A stretch of DNA of 15,515 bases. It comes from Microbacteriaceae bacterium. Lineage in GTDB: Bacteria > Actinomycetota > Actinomycetes > Actinomycetales > Microbacteriaceae. The notes under the pieces were generated by a model. The model searched no databases and was not told the origin of the DNA. It saw nothing but the letters and a program-made list of their open reading frames with translations. The DNA is taken from positions 1 through 15,515 of the forward strand of contig JALRLI010000022.1 in the NCBI GenBank assembly GCA_023254555.1. Direction: 5' to 3'. Below, piece by piece: positions 7,512 to 14,171 of this stretch. Within the stretch, counting starts at the first letter, position 1; the number at the start of each line of letters is the position of its first letter. The translations under genes and the position numbers were made by a program.

Positions 7512-9239
7512 AATAGACCTGTTCACAGAGCTGATGATTGCTTTGAGTGTGGCACGGCTGGTGTCGGCATCCATGCCCACTCCCCAGAGCCGCTGCCCGT
7601 CTACGCTGAGATCAACGTACGCTGCCGCAATCGCATCTCCACCAGAGCTCATCGCGTGCTCGACATAGTCGAAAAGCTGTATTTCGTGGCCTAACGAGTC
7701 GAGTGCCTTCAGAAAAGCGTCAACTGGCCCGTTTCCGACGGCAGTTATAACTCGCGAGTTATCGTCAATTCTGAGATCAACACTGAGCTCTGTCGAACCA
7801 TCGCCTGAACTGTGTGTGCTCGTTGAAGAGATCTCGTAACGGCCCCAGCGCTCTGCCGCCGGAGCATCAATTCGCGGCAGATACTCGTCTTGAAAGATTT
7901 GCCAGATTTGGTCGCTCGAGACTTCTCCGCCTTCTGTGTCGGTTTTCGCCTGCACAACGGCGCTGAATTCTATCTGCAACCTTCTTGGTAGATCGAGGTT
8001 GTGATCAGTTTTGAGGAGATAGGCAACTCCGCCCTTGCCCGACTGAGAGTTCACTCGAATGACCGCTTCGTAGGTGCGACCCAAGTCATGCGGATCGACA
8101 GGCAAATACGGCACGGCCCACTCAAGATCTTTGACTTCGACACCGCTATTTTTGGCGTCAGCGGCCATTCTCTCGAAGCCCTTCTTGATGGCATCCTGAT
8201 GGGATCCACTAAACGCGGTGTAAACCAGGTCTCCTGCCCATGGACTGCGTTCGTGCACCTTCAGCTGGTTGCAGTATTCAGCCGTTCGGCGAACCTCATC
8301 GAGGTTTGAGAAATCAATCTGAGGATCGACACCCTGCGTGAACAGGTTGATTCCCAAAGCCACCAGATCAACGTTGCCGGTACGCTCACCATTGCCGAAA
8401 AGGCAACCCTCAATACGATCCGCACCAGCCATGTAGCCCAGTTCAGCCGCAGCAATGGCGGTTCCCCTGTCGTTGTGAGGATGCAGCGACAGAATCACGT
8501 TCTCGCGATGATTCAGGTTGCGACTCATCCACTCAATTGAATCCGCATAGATGTTCGGTGTAATCATCTCGACTGTTGCGGGGAGGTTAATGATGACCTT
8601 GCGCTCAGGTGTCGGCTGGAAAACATCGAGTACCTGATTGCATACGTCTAGCGCGTACTCAAGCTCTGTCCCCGTGTATGACTCTGGTGAGTACTCATAG
8701 TAGATGTCGGTGCCAGCACAAATCGACTCCGACTCGATACATTTTCGAGCGCCTGCCAGCGCGATATCGATTATGCCCTGTTTGTCGCTATTGAAGACGA
8801 CATCACGCTGCAAAATACTCGTCGAGTTGTACAGGTGAACGATGGCCTGTTTCGCTCCCACCAACGATTCATAGGTGCGCTCAATCAGGTGATCCCTCGC
8901 TTGCGTCAAAACCTGAATTGTTACATCTTCGGGAATCGCGTTGTCTTCGATGAGGTGACGCACAAAATCGAAGTCGGTCTGGCTCGCGCTCGGGAAACCA
9001 ACTTCAATTTCTTTGTACCCCATACGAACGAGCAAATCGAACATAATTCGTTTGCGCTCTGGGCTCATCGGATCAATCAGCGCCTGGTTTCCGTCACGGA
9101 GATCAACGGCGCACCATCTCGGGGCGACGGTAATTCGCTTACTTGGCCATGTTCGATCGGGCAAGTCAATTTCGAACACATCCTGATACGGACGGTAACG
9201 ATGCGTAGGCATCTTTGAAGGTTTTTGGGTGTTTTTCAT
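7500..9239 (-). CDS. leuA: 2-isopropylmalate synthase
   Basis: LeuA condenses acetyl-CoA with 2-ketoisovalerate to 2-isopropylmalate, the committed step of leucine biosynthesis, and is normally feedback-inhibited by leucine. The catalytic TIM barrel is recognised by WCAVDLRDGNQAL (42-54; D49 binds metal), HPHNDRG with H253 and H255, and GNGERTGN (282-289) carrying the further Asn ligand. The last 140 or so residues form the LeuA regulatory dimerisation domain. At 579 residues this is the long form usual in actinobacteria. ATG at 9239 is supported by a well-spaced GGAGAG and by the N-terminal MKNTQKPS stretch familiar from relatives. Upstream lies a leader peptide with a leucine run and RNA structures, implying attenuation by charged leucyl-tRNA. 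The gene stands between era and the convergent TRIC gene; no other leu gene is in the window. Confidence 0.98.
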   Translation of the reverse strand: MKNTQKPSKMPTHRYRPYQDVFEIDLPDRTWPSKRITVAPRWCAVDLRDGNQALIDPMSPERKRIMFDLLVRMGYKEIEVGFPSASQTDFDFVRHLIEDNAIPEDVTIQVLTQARDHLIERTYESLVGAKQAIVHLYNSTSILQRDVVFNSDKQGIIDIALAGARKCIESESICAGTDIYYEYSPESYTGTELEYALDVCNQVLDVFQPTPERKVIINLPATVEMITPNIYADSIEWMSRNLNHRENVILSLHPHNDRGTAIAAAELGYMAGADRIEGCLFGNGERTGNVDLVALGINLFTQGVDPQIDFSNLDEVRRTAEYCNQLKVHERSPWAGDLVYTAFSGSHQDAIKKGFERMAADAKNSGVEVKDLEWAVPYLPVDPHDLGRTYEAVIRVNSQSGKGGVAYLLKTDHNLDLPRRLQIEFSAVVQAKTDTEGGEVSSDQIWQIFQDEYLPRIDAPAAERWGRYEISSTSTHSSGDGSTELSVDLRIDDNSRVITAVGNGPVDAFLKALDSLGHEIQLFDYVEHAMSSGGDAIAAAYVDLSVDGQRLWGVGMDADTSRATLKAIISSVNRSIRSR

Positions 9240-9240
9240 G

Positions 9241-9336
9241 GGTTCTCTCCGGGTCTAGTGGTCAGCCGTGCACAAACTCCGCGACGAGAGAGGCTTTGAA
9301 CTAGCGCTCGTCGCGGCAGCTAAGAAGGAGCAAACC
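9241..9336 (-). promoter_or_regulatory. leuA leader RNA: attenuator hairpin and Shine-Dalgarno-sequestering helix
   Basis: Two nested pairings are visible in the leuA leader. The inner one is a perfect ten-base inverted repeat, CCGCGACGAG (9316-9307) with CTCGTCGCGG (9288-9279), around an 18-base loop containing the leader-peptide stop. The outer one pairs GGTTTGCTCC (9336-9327), which is the Gly-Leu-Leu codon stretch of the leader peptide, with GGAGAGAACC (9250-9241), the leuA ribosome site: nine of ten positions pair, one as G-U. No U-tract follows the inner hairpin, so control of translation is more likely than a classical terminator. The mechanism is inferred. Confidence 0.6.
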
Positions 9337-9345
9337 GTGAAACAC
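9301..9345 (-). CDS. leuL: leu leader peptide with four consecutive leucine codons
   Basis: This 14-codon reading frame starts with GTG and encodes (f)M-F-H-G-L-L-L-L-S-C-R-D-E-R, ending in TAG 61 bases before leuA. The leucine codons are TTG, CTC, CTT and CTT. Four in a row, directly upstream of leuA and overlapping the 5' arm of a strong hairpin, is the hallmark of a leucine attenuation leader; such leaders are known for leuA in Corynebacterium and Streptomyces. There is no Shine-Dalgarno site at proper spacing, but an extended -10 (TGC then TACGAT) ends six bases before the GTG, so the peptide is probably translated from a leaderless transcript. The peptide itself likely has no function beyond ribosome stalling. 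Confidence 0.75.
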   Translation of the reverse strand: MFHGLLLLSCRDER

Positions 9346-9351
9346 GTTGCT

Positions 9352-9357
9352 ATCGTA
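9352..9357 (-). promoter_or_regulatory. putative extended -10 box for leuL-leuA
   Basis: The minus strand reads TACGAT preceded by TGC, which makes an extended -10 (TGN-TANNNT). The hexamer ends six bases before the GTG of the leader peptide, placing the predicted transcript start on that G. The -35 region falls in the end of era and is weak, which an extended -10 can compensate for. Confidence 0.55.
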
Positions 9358-9371
9358 GCACCTCTGATTTC

Positions 9372-10274
9372 CTAAAAGCCGAGTCTTCCCAGCAGTTTGG
9401 GATCTGACTGCCAGTCTTTGGCGACTTTTACTCGCAGCGACAGAAAAATCTTTCCGCCGACCAAAGGCTCAATTTCTTTGCGGGCTCGCTCACCAACGCG
9501 TTTCAGTCGTGAGCCTGCCCGGCCGATGATAATGCCCTTTTGACTGTCACGCTCCACGTAGATGCTCGCGTAAATTTCTTGCAGACCGTCTTCTCGAGTC
9601 AACTTGTCATCAACTGTGACTGCGATTGAATGCGGCAGTTCGTCGCGAACACCCTCCAGCGCTGCCTCTCGGATCAACTCTGCAATCCGGTCATCCCCCG
9701 ACTCATCAGTAATCATTTCAGTGGGATATAGGGCACGTGATTGTGGCATCAGCGCGAGTAGCTCGTCTGCCAGAAGAGAAATCTGCTCACCTGTAACCGA
9801 AGAAATAGGAATAACGGCATCCCAATCTCGCATTGCACTGACTGCGGCTAACTGAGCGGTGACCTGTGCATCCGATGCTTTGTCGGTTTTGGTTACTATC
9901 GCTACTTTTTTCGCCCTTCCGAAGCCGTCGAGTTGCGAGTTGATGAAGTTGTCTCCAGGGCCAATTTTTTCATCAGCGGGTATGCAGAATCCGATCACAT
10001 CTACGTCGCCAAGAGTTGATTGCACCAGGGCGTTGAGCCGCTCGCCGAGCAGCGTTCTAGGTCGATGGATGCCTGGGGTATCCACCACAATAAGCTGACC
10101 GTCAGGGCGGTGGCAAATGCCCCGTATCGTCCGTCTCGTCGTTTGAGGTTGGGGACTGGTTATCACGATCTTCTCACCGACGAGCGCGTTCGTGAGCGTA
10201 GATTTTCCTACGTTTGGCCTCCCCACGAACGATACAAATCCGACGCGAAAATTCTCTGGGTGCACTTCACTCAA
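9372..10274 (-). CDS. era: GTPase Era
   Basis: Era is an essential GTPase that binds the 3' end of 16S rRNA through a KH domain and assists 30S subunit maturation. Visible GTPase motifs are G1 GRPNVGKST (18-26), a Thr-rich G2 region PQTTRRTIRG (43-52), G3 DTPG (65-68) and G4 TKTD (128-131), the last with Thr in place of the common Asn. The C-terminal KH type 2 domain shows IIIGRAGSRLKRVGERARKEIE. The 300 residues are normal. The start is a rare TTG at 10274, supported by GAGGA nine bases upstream inside the end of the preceding gene; a GTG three codons later is an alternative. Its neighbours ybeY, phoH and rsmE also serve 16S rRNA maturation. Confidence 0.97.
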   Translation of the reverse strand: MSEVHPENFRVGFVSFVGRPNVGKSTLTNALVGEKIVITSPQPQTTRRTIRGICHRPDGQLIVVDTPGIHRPRTLLGERLNALVQSTLGDVDVIGFCIPADEKIGPGDNFINSQLDGFGRAKKVAIVTKTDKASDAQVTAQLAAVSAMRDWDAVIPISSVTGEQISLLADELLALMPQSRALYPTEMITDESGDDRIAELIREAALEGVRDELPHSIAVTVDDKLTREDGLQEIYASIYVERDSQKGIIIGRAGSRLKRVGERARKEIEPLVGGKIFLSLRVKVAKDWQSDPKLLGRLGF

Positions 10275-10279
10275 TGTGG

Positions 10280-11587
10280 CTAGTCCTCGATACTTTCATC
10301 CGTGGCAGACTCGATCTGGGCGCTCTCATCACGCTGAACCAAAACAGTGACTAGATTTTTCCTACGGCGTTCGGTCTTATCTGCCGTGAGGAGCAGTCCC
10401 GCGATGGCAACGGTGTCCCCTGGTTCCGCCAAGCGCCCATTCAACTTTGTGAACAAGCCGCCAACCGTATCGACCTCATCATCTTCGAGCTCGAAATTGA
10501 ATAATTCCCCGAGCTCGTCCACCGGTAATCGGGCACTCACGCGATACCTCTCACCATCGATCCTTTCAACCGGATCGAGGTCAATATCGTGTTCGTCGCT
10601 GATCTCACCAACAAGCTCTTCGATGAGGTCTTCCAGAGTCACTAAACCCGCTATCCCGCCATATTCATCAACAACGAGGGCGAGGTGGTTCGATTCGAGC
10701 TGCATTTGCCTGAGCAGATCATCAGCCTTTTGTGACTCAGGCACGAATACAGCTGGCTTCATCAGCTTCGTCACCGGTACAGTCAACGCCTCCTCTGATC
10801 TTCTCAGAGCGAAGGCAGTCGCATCGCGCAGGTAGAGCACTCCCTCGATATCGTCTACGTCGTCGCTGACAACCGGCACACGAGAGTGTCGAGCGTCGAA
10901 TAGCAAGTCAATCGCGTCTCGAACACTTGAGTGCGCATCCACCGTGACCATATCGGTGCGAGGAACCATGACCTCGCGCACAACAGTGTCACCAAATTCA
11001 AGAACAGAATGGATGTACTCCCGGTCGTCCTCTTCAAGAACAGCCGCTTCAGCGGCTTGGTCGACCATGCTCAAAAGCTGCTGTTCGTCACGGATTCTGG
11101 ACTGGTAGCCACGATTCGGCGTCACTCGGTCTCCGAGTTTTATCAAACCGGAGGCTACCGGGCCAAGTACCACCCGAATTGCCCGGATGACAGGCGCTGA
11201 TACTCTCAAGATTGCCTCGGGATGGTGTGCGCCAACGCTTCTCGGGCTGGATCCCACCAGAACAAACGTGACCGCGGTCATGATGAGCGCCGCGACCAAG
11301 AGCACGATCCACAGCTCAGCTATGACGTTGGCGAGAGTGACCGTGATAAACACGGCAGCGGTGGTTTCTGCGAGTACACGAACGAAACTGATTGCGTTGC
11401 TGTGCGCCTGCGGATCAAGCTCGATTGCCAGCAACGCCTTCGAACGGCGCGGAAATTTCTCTGCCAGCGCCTGTATGTCAGCGCGCGAGAGCACCGCTAA
11501 GGCGGAGTCGGCTGCCGCAAGAAGGCCACCTAACCCAATCAGCACAGCAGCCGCGAAAAGGAGTACCAGACTCAGCCCTGTTGACAT
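10280..11587 (-). CDS. CNNM/CorC-family protein (DUF21, CBS pair, CorC_HlyC domain)
   Basis: This is a membrane protein of the hemolysin C/CorC/CNNM family, members of which are linked to Mg2+ or Co2+ transport; the haemolysin name is historical. The N-terminal DUF21 membrane domain has hydrophobic segments near residues 4-26, 66-90 and 92-112 and a further one around 130-150. A linker with LEEDDREYIHSVLEF leads to two CBS motifs, around VREVMVPRTDMV and VTKLMKPAVFVPES, which usually bind adenine nucleotides. The C-terminal CorC_HlyC domain ends near the basic RRRKNLVTVLV. The 435 residues are typical. ATG at 11587 follows the ybeY TAG by six bases with little ribosome-binding sequence, so it probably relies on coupling. 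It sits between ybeY and era in the conserved actinobacterial order. Confidence 0.93.
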   Translation of the reverse strand: MSTGLSLVLLFAAAVLIGLGGLLAAADSALAVLSRADIQALAEKFPRRSKALLAIELDPQAHSNAISFVRVLAETTAAVFITVTLANVIAELWIVLLVAALIMTAVTFVLVGSSPRSVGAHHPEAILRVSAPVIRAIRVVLGPVASGLIKLGDRVTPNRGYQSRIRDEQQLLSMVDQAAEAAVLEEDDREYIHSVLEFGDTVVREVMVPRTDMVTVDAHSSVRDAIDLLFDARHSRVPVVSDDVDDIEGVLYLRDATAFALRRSEEALTVPVTKLMKPAVFVPESQKADDLLRQMQLESNHLALVVDEYGGIAGLVTLEDLIEELVGEISDEHDIDLDPVERIDGERYRVSARLPVDELGELFNFELEDDEVDTVGGLFTKLNGRLAEPGDTVAIAGLLLTADKTERRRKNLVTVLVQRDESAQIESATDESIED

Positions 11588-11593
11588 GAAAAC

Positions 11594-12055
11594 CTAAGAA
11601 CTTCGATCTTGAGTGGAGAATCCGAGCAACAAGTCACGTTGAAGCCCAAACATCTCTGCCTCTTCGTCTGCGGTTGCATGGTCGAAGCCGAGCAGATGCA
11701 GCATACCGTGCGTGAGCAACACATGAATTTCTTGTTCGGTGCTGTGCCCTGCCTGTTCCGCCTGCGCTTCAGCCACCTGGGGGCAAATCACGACATCGCC
11801 GAGCAAGCCAGCGGGGGTCGGTCTGTCAAGGCTGCCAGGCCGCAGCTCATCCATCGGAAAGCTCAACACGTCGGTCGGACCTGGCTCATCCATCCACTGC
11901 ACATGAAGTTGTTCGATGGCGGCCTCATCCACAAGCACTACAGCAAGCTCTGCGTCGGGATGTACGTGGAGTGCGCTCAGCACGAAGGTTGCGAGCCGAA
12001 CGAGCTTGGCTTCGTCGACTTCAAAACCTGATTCGTTATTTATCTCAATGCTCAT
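11594..12055 (-). CDS. ybeY: Endoribonuclease YbeY (rRNA maturation factor)
   Basis: YbeY is a zinc-dependent single-strand endoribonuclease required for 16S rRNA 3'-end maturation and 70S ribosome quality control. The zinc site is clear as H116-G-M-L-H120-L-L-G-F-D-H126, and the family block PTDVLSFPMDE lies at 60-70. From ATG at 12055 the protein is 153 residues, the usual size. The frame stays open upstream to an ATG at 12181, but that would add 42 residues lying entirely inside phoH with no family resemblance, so I reject the longer form. A purine-rich AGAGAAG precedes the chosen ATG. The gene overlaps the end of phoH by 11 bases, indicating translational coupling of the phoH-ybeY pair seen in many bacteria. 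Confidence 0.96.
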   Translation of the reverse strand: MSIEINNESGFEVDEAKLVRLATFVLSALHVHPDAELAVVLVDEAAIEQLHVQWMDEPGPTDVLSFPMDELRPGSLDRPTPAGLLGDVVICPQVAEAQAEQAGHSTEQEIHVLLTHGMLHLLGFDHATADEEAEMFGLQRDLLLGFSTQDRSS

Positions 12056-13037
12056 GTTTCGTCTTCTCTGCCAGACGCTTTTCATCGTATTCGGTATAGG
12101 CGTCAACAATTCGTCCGACAAGGGTGTGGCGCACAACATCATCGCTTGTGAGTCGGGAGAAGTGAATGTCATCGACGTCACCCAGGATGTTCGTTACTGT
12201 TCTCAGACCGCTGGCGCCGAGTGGGACATCTACCTGAGTAATGTCCCCGGTGATGACCATTCTGGACCCAAATCCGAGTCGGGTGAGGAACATCTTCATC
12301 TGCTCGGGCGTGGTGTTCTGAGCCTCATCGAGAATGACGAATGAATCGTTGAGTGTTCGACCACGCATGTAGGCCAGCGGGGCCACTTCAATTGTTCCAT
12401 TCGCCATCAGCTTCGGCAGAGTATCTGCATCCATCATCTCGCCCACTGCGTCAAAGAGCGGGCGGAGGTAGGGGTCAATTTTTTCTTCGAGTGATCCAGG
12501 CAGGTAGCCCAGCCGCTCACCTGCCTCGACGGCTGGTCGGGTCAAGATGATGCGACTCACTTCTCTGCGTTGCAGAGCCTGAACGGCTTTTGCCATGGCG
12601 AGATACGTTTTGCCCGTTCCAGCTGGACCGATGCCGAATACAATCGTGTTCTCATCAATGGCGTCAACGTATTCGCGCTGGCCCTGAGTCTGAGCGCGAA
12701 TGGTTTTTCCACGTGCAGTGAGAATCGGTTCTGACAGGACGGTAGCGGCCGTTTCGGCATATCCACCGCGTACCATTCGGGTCACTTCGCGAATGTCTGC
12801 CCGGGATACCTCGGCGCCATTTTTTTGAACCTCAAGAAGGTTGGTTACAACGTTTGCTGCACGTTCAACATCTGCAGTGTGTTGTCCAGCAATCGTCAAG
12901 ACATTGTTGCGAAGGTGAAAGCTCACTTCAGGATGGGCCGCCTCAAGTTCGCGCAGGCGAGCATCATTGACGCCAACGAAGCTGACAAGATCTACGTCTT
13001 CGATGGTGATGACCTCTTCGAATTGTGGATTAGCCAC
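12045..13037 (-). CDS. phoH: PhoH-like ATPase (YbeZ type)
   Basis: This is a cytosolic P-loop ATPase of the PhoH/YbeZ family, thought to act with YbeY in RNA processing; some homologues are ATP-dependent RNA helicases. Walker A is GPAGTGKT (137-144), Walker B is VILDEAQN (234-241), and TRPAVEAGERLGYLPGS near 166-182 is the family signature. A N-terminal KH-like region (about 1-90) precedes the ATPase core. The 330 residues are typical. The start is GTG at 13037, overlapping the HIT gene by eight bases with no good ribosome site, so it is probably translated by re-initiation. The downstream ybeY overlap supports a shared role in rRNA maturation. A phosphate-starvation role, implied by the name, has no support here. 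Confidence 0.94.
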   Translation of the reverse strand: MANPQFEEVITIEDVDLVSFVGVNDARLRELEAAHPEVSFHLRNNVLTIAGQHTADVERAANVVTNLLEVQKNGAEVSRADIREVTRMVRGGYAETAATVLSEPILTARGKTIRAQTQGQREYVDAIDENTIVFGIGPAGTGKTYLAMAKAVQALQRREVSRIILTRPAVEAGERLGYLPGSLEEKIDPYLRPLFDAVGEMMDADTLPKLMANGTIEVAPLAYMRGRTLNDSFVILDEAQNTTPEQMKMFLTRLGFGSRMVITGDITQVDVPLGASGLRTVTNILGDVDDIHFSRLTSDDVVRHTLVGRIVDAYTEYDEKRLAEKTKHEH

Positions 13038-13377
13038 CCAGTGTCTGCTCTTTCAGCCCGCCAGCCAAAACGTGAGCGTGCACGTGGAACACAGTCTGCC
13101 CCGCGTTTTCGCCGTTGTTAAAGACCAGCCTGAAATCACCATCCGCATGTTCGGAAGCGACCCGATTGGCAACTTCAACCATCTCAGCGAGCAGCCCCGG
13201 GTCTGACGCGGCAAGCTCAGTCACATTTTGGTACGCACTCGTCTTCGGAATCACCAGAATGTGAACCGGCGCCTGCGGGAACGCATCGGGAAATGCAATG
13301 ACTCGCTCAGTCTCGGCGAGAAGTGTCACTGGAATCTCACCCGACACAATCTTTGCGAATACTGTTTCTTCAGCCAT
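13030..13377 (-). CDS. HIT-family protein (histidine triad nucleotide-binding hydrolase)
   Basis: This small protein of the histidine triad superfamily is probably an HINT-type purine nucleoside phosphoramidase acting on AMP-lysine or adenylate-type substrates; the physiological substrate is unknown. The triad is HVHAHV at 98-103 (H98, H100, H102), preceded by NNGENAGQTVFH, and the N-terminal FAKIVSGEIP is typical of HINT. The 115 residues are full length. ATG at 13377 has no Shine-Dalgarno sequence, while TAAGCT lies exactly six bases upstream, suggesting a leaderless transcript that begins the HIT-phoH-ybeY-CorC-era run. The stop overlaps the phoH start by eight bases. A 13-base palindrome lies about 28 bases upstream. 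Confidence 0.95.
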   Translation of the reverse strand: MAEETVFAKIVSGEIPVTLLAETERVIAFPDAFPQAPVHILVIPKTSAYQNVTELAASDPGLLAEMVEVANRVASEHADGDFRLVFNNGENAGQTVFHVHAHVLAGGLKEQTLGG

Positions 13378-13383
13378 GTTTTC

Positions 13384-13389
13384 AGCTTA
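13384..13389 (-). promoter_or_regulatory. putative -10 box for HIT-phoH-ybeY-era operon
   Basis: The minus strand reads TAAGCT with six bases to the HIT ATG, the spacing expected for a leaderless transcript. It lies in a 47-base gap after rsmE. No good -35 hexamer is seen; its expected place is taken by a palindrome. Confidence 0.45.
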
Positions 13390-13404
13390 CTCACCGGCAA
13401 CCGA

Positions 13405-13417
13405 GTGAATCATTCAC
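13405..13417. promoter_or_regulatory. 13-base palindrome upstream of HIT gene, operator candidate
   Basis: The sequence GTGAATCATTCAC is a perfect inverted repeat with six-base arms and one central base. It lies 28-40 bases upstream of the predicted HIT transcript start, overlapping the expected -35 position. It has no following T-run, so it is not an intrinsic terminator for rsmE. The binding protein, if any, is unknown. Confidence 0.35.
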
Positions 13418-13424
13418 GTCAGCA

Positions 13425-14171
13425 CTACCAGCGACCGAGTTTTGCGTTCAAAAGGCTCAGGGCCGCCATTCCAGCTGTCGAGGTTCTGAGCACGGTATCG
13501 CCTAGCTTGACCGCAAATGCACCGGCATCCACCAGCGTTGTCACCTCAAGTTCGGAAAATCCGCCCTCCGGTCCAATCAGTAGGTGTATGCAGTCGTGGC
13601 TCGGTAGTTTCGAGACCTCGAGTGCACTCAGGGCTCGCTCAGCCGATGGTTCCAACAGAAGCACGGTTTCTTCGCTCGCGAGAGCAGAAAGCTCGCTGAG
13701 CGTGAGCGGAGGTTGAACCTCAGGAATGGTATGGCGAAGTGATTGTTTCGATGCCTCCCGAGCAATTTTTCGCCATCGTGCAACGCCCTTTTCTCGCTTT
13801 TCAGCGCCCCAACGAGAAACTGAACGCTCCGCTTCGTAGGGAAACACCCGATCAACACCCAACTCGGTGCAGGCTTCGATTGCACGCTCGTCGCGATCTC
13901 CCTTAGCGAGCGACTGTATGAGACTCAGCTTGGGTTGAGCAGGTTGTGCACTGCTCACGTCGTCGACTCTGAACATGAGAGATTTCTTGCCCACTGACAA
14001 GACGGTAACCCTCGCTATCACGCCGGCGCCAGTTCCGATGAGGAAGTTTTCACCAGGCTTGACGCGGCTTACCGAAATTGCGTGGTGAGCTTCATCGCCA
14101 ACAAGCTGACCCTCGTAACCCAGCGACAGATCTGAAGCGGCGAGAGTCTCGTCGTAATAAAGAGAGCTCAT
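13425..14171 (-). CDS. rsmE: 16S rRNA (uracil-1498-N3)-methyltransferase RsmE
   Basis: RsmE is a SPOUT-class enzyme that uses S-adenosylmethionine to methylate N3 of U1498 in helix 44 of 16S rRNA. The N-terminal PUA-like RNA-binding part contains DEAHHAISVSRVKPG (26-40). The SPOUT knot shows GPEGGFS (200-206) and LGDTVLRTSTA (223-233), which form the cofactor pocket. An ACTELGVDRVFPYEAERSV block at 100-118 is also typical. The 248 residues are normal. The ATG shares one base with the dnaJ stop (TAATG), so translation is coupled to dnaJ. rsmE directly after dnaJ is a common order in Gram-positive bacteria. Confidence 0.96.
   Translation of the reverse strand: MSSLYYDETLAASDLSLGYEGQLVGDEAHHAISVSRVKPGENFLIGTGAGVIARVTVLSVGKKSLMFRVDDVSSAQPAQPKLSLIQSLAKGDRDERAIEACTELGVDRVFPYEAERSVSRWGAEKREKGVARWRKIAREASKQSLRHTIPEVQPPLTLSELSALASEETVLLLEPSAERALSALEVSKLPSHDCIHLLIGPEGGFSELEVTTLVDAGAFAVKLGDTVLRTSTAGMAALSLLNAKLGRW

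Noticed and set aside
9279..9316. Inner leuA leader hairpin as a classical Rho-independent terminator
   Set aside because: The stem is strong, but no T-run follows it on the minus strand and the arms are 18 bases apart, so translational control fits better.
10347..10835. 162-codon Ser-rich open frame on the plus strand
   Set aside because: It is antisense to the strongly conserved CBS/CorC gene, has low-complexity Ser/Arg composition and no ribosome site, so it is a codon-bias shadow.
12056..12181. Upstream extension of ybeY to an ATG at 12181
   Set aside because: The added 42 residues lie wholly inside the phoH frame and do not resemble YbeY, whose N-terminus aligns with MSIEINNE at 12055.
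11916..12344. 142-codon plus-strand frame across ybeY and phoH
   Set aside because: It is antisense to two conserved genes and its sequence resembles no known family.
13405..13417. Palindrome after rsmE as an intrinsic terminator
   Set aside because: Six-base AT-rich arms around one base leave no room for a loop, and no T-run follows.
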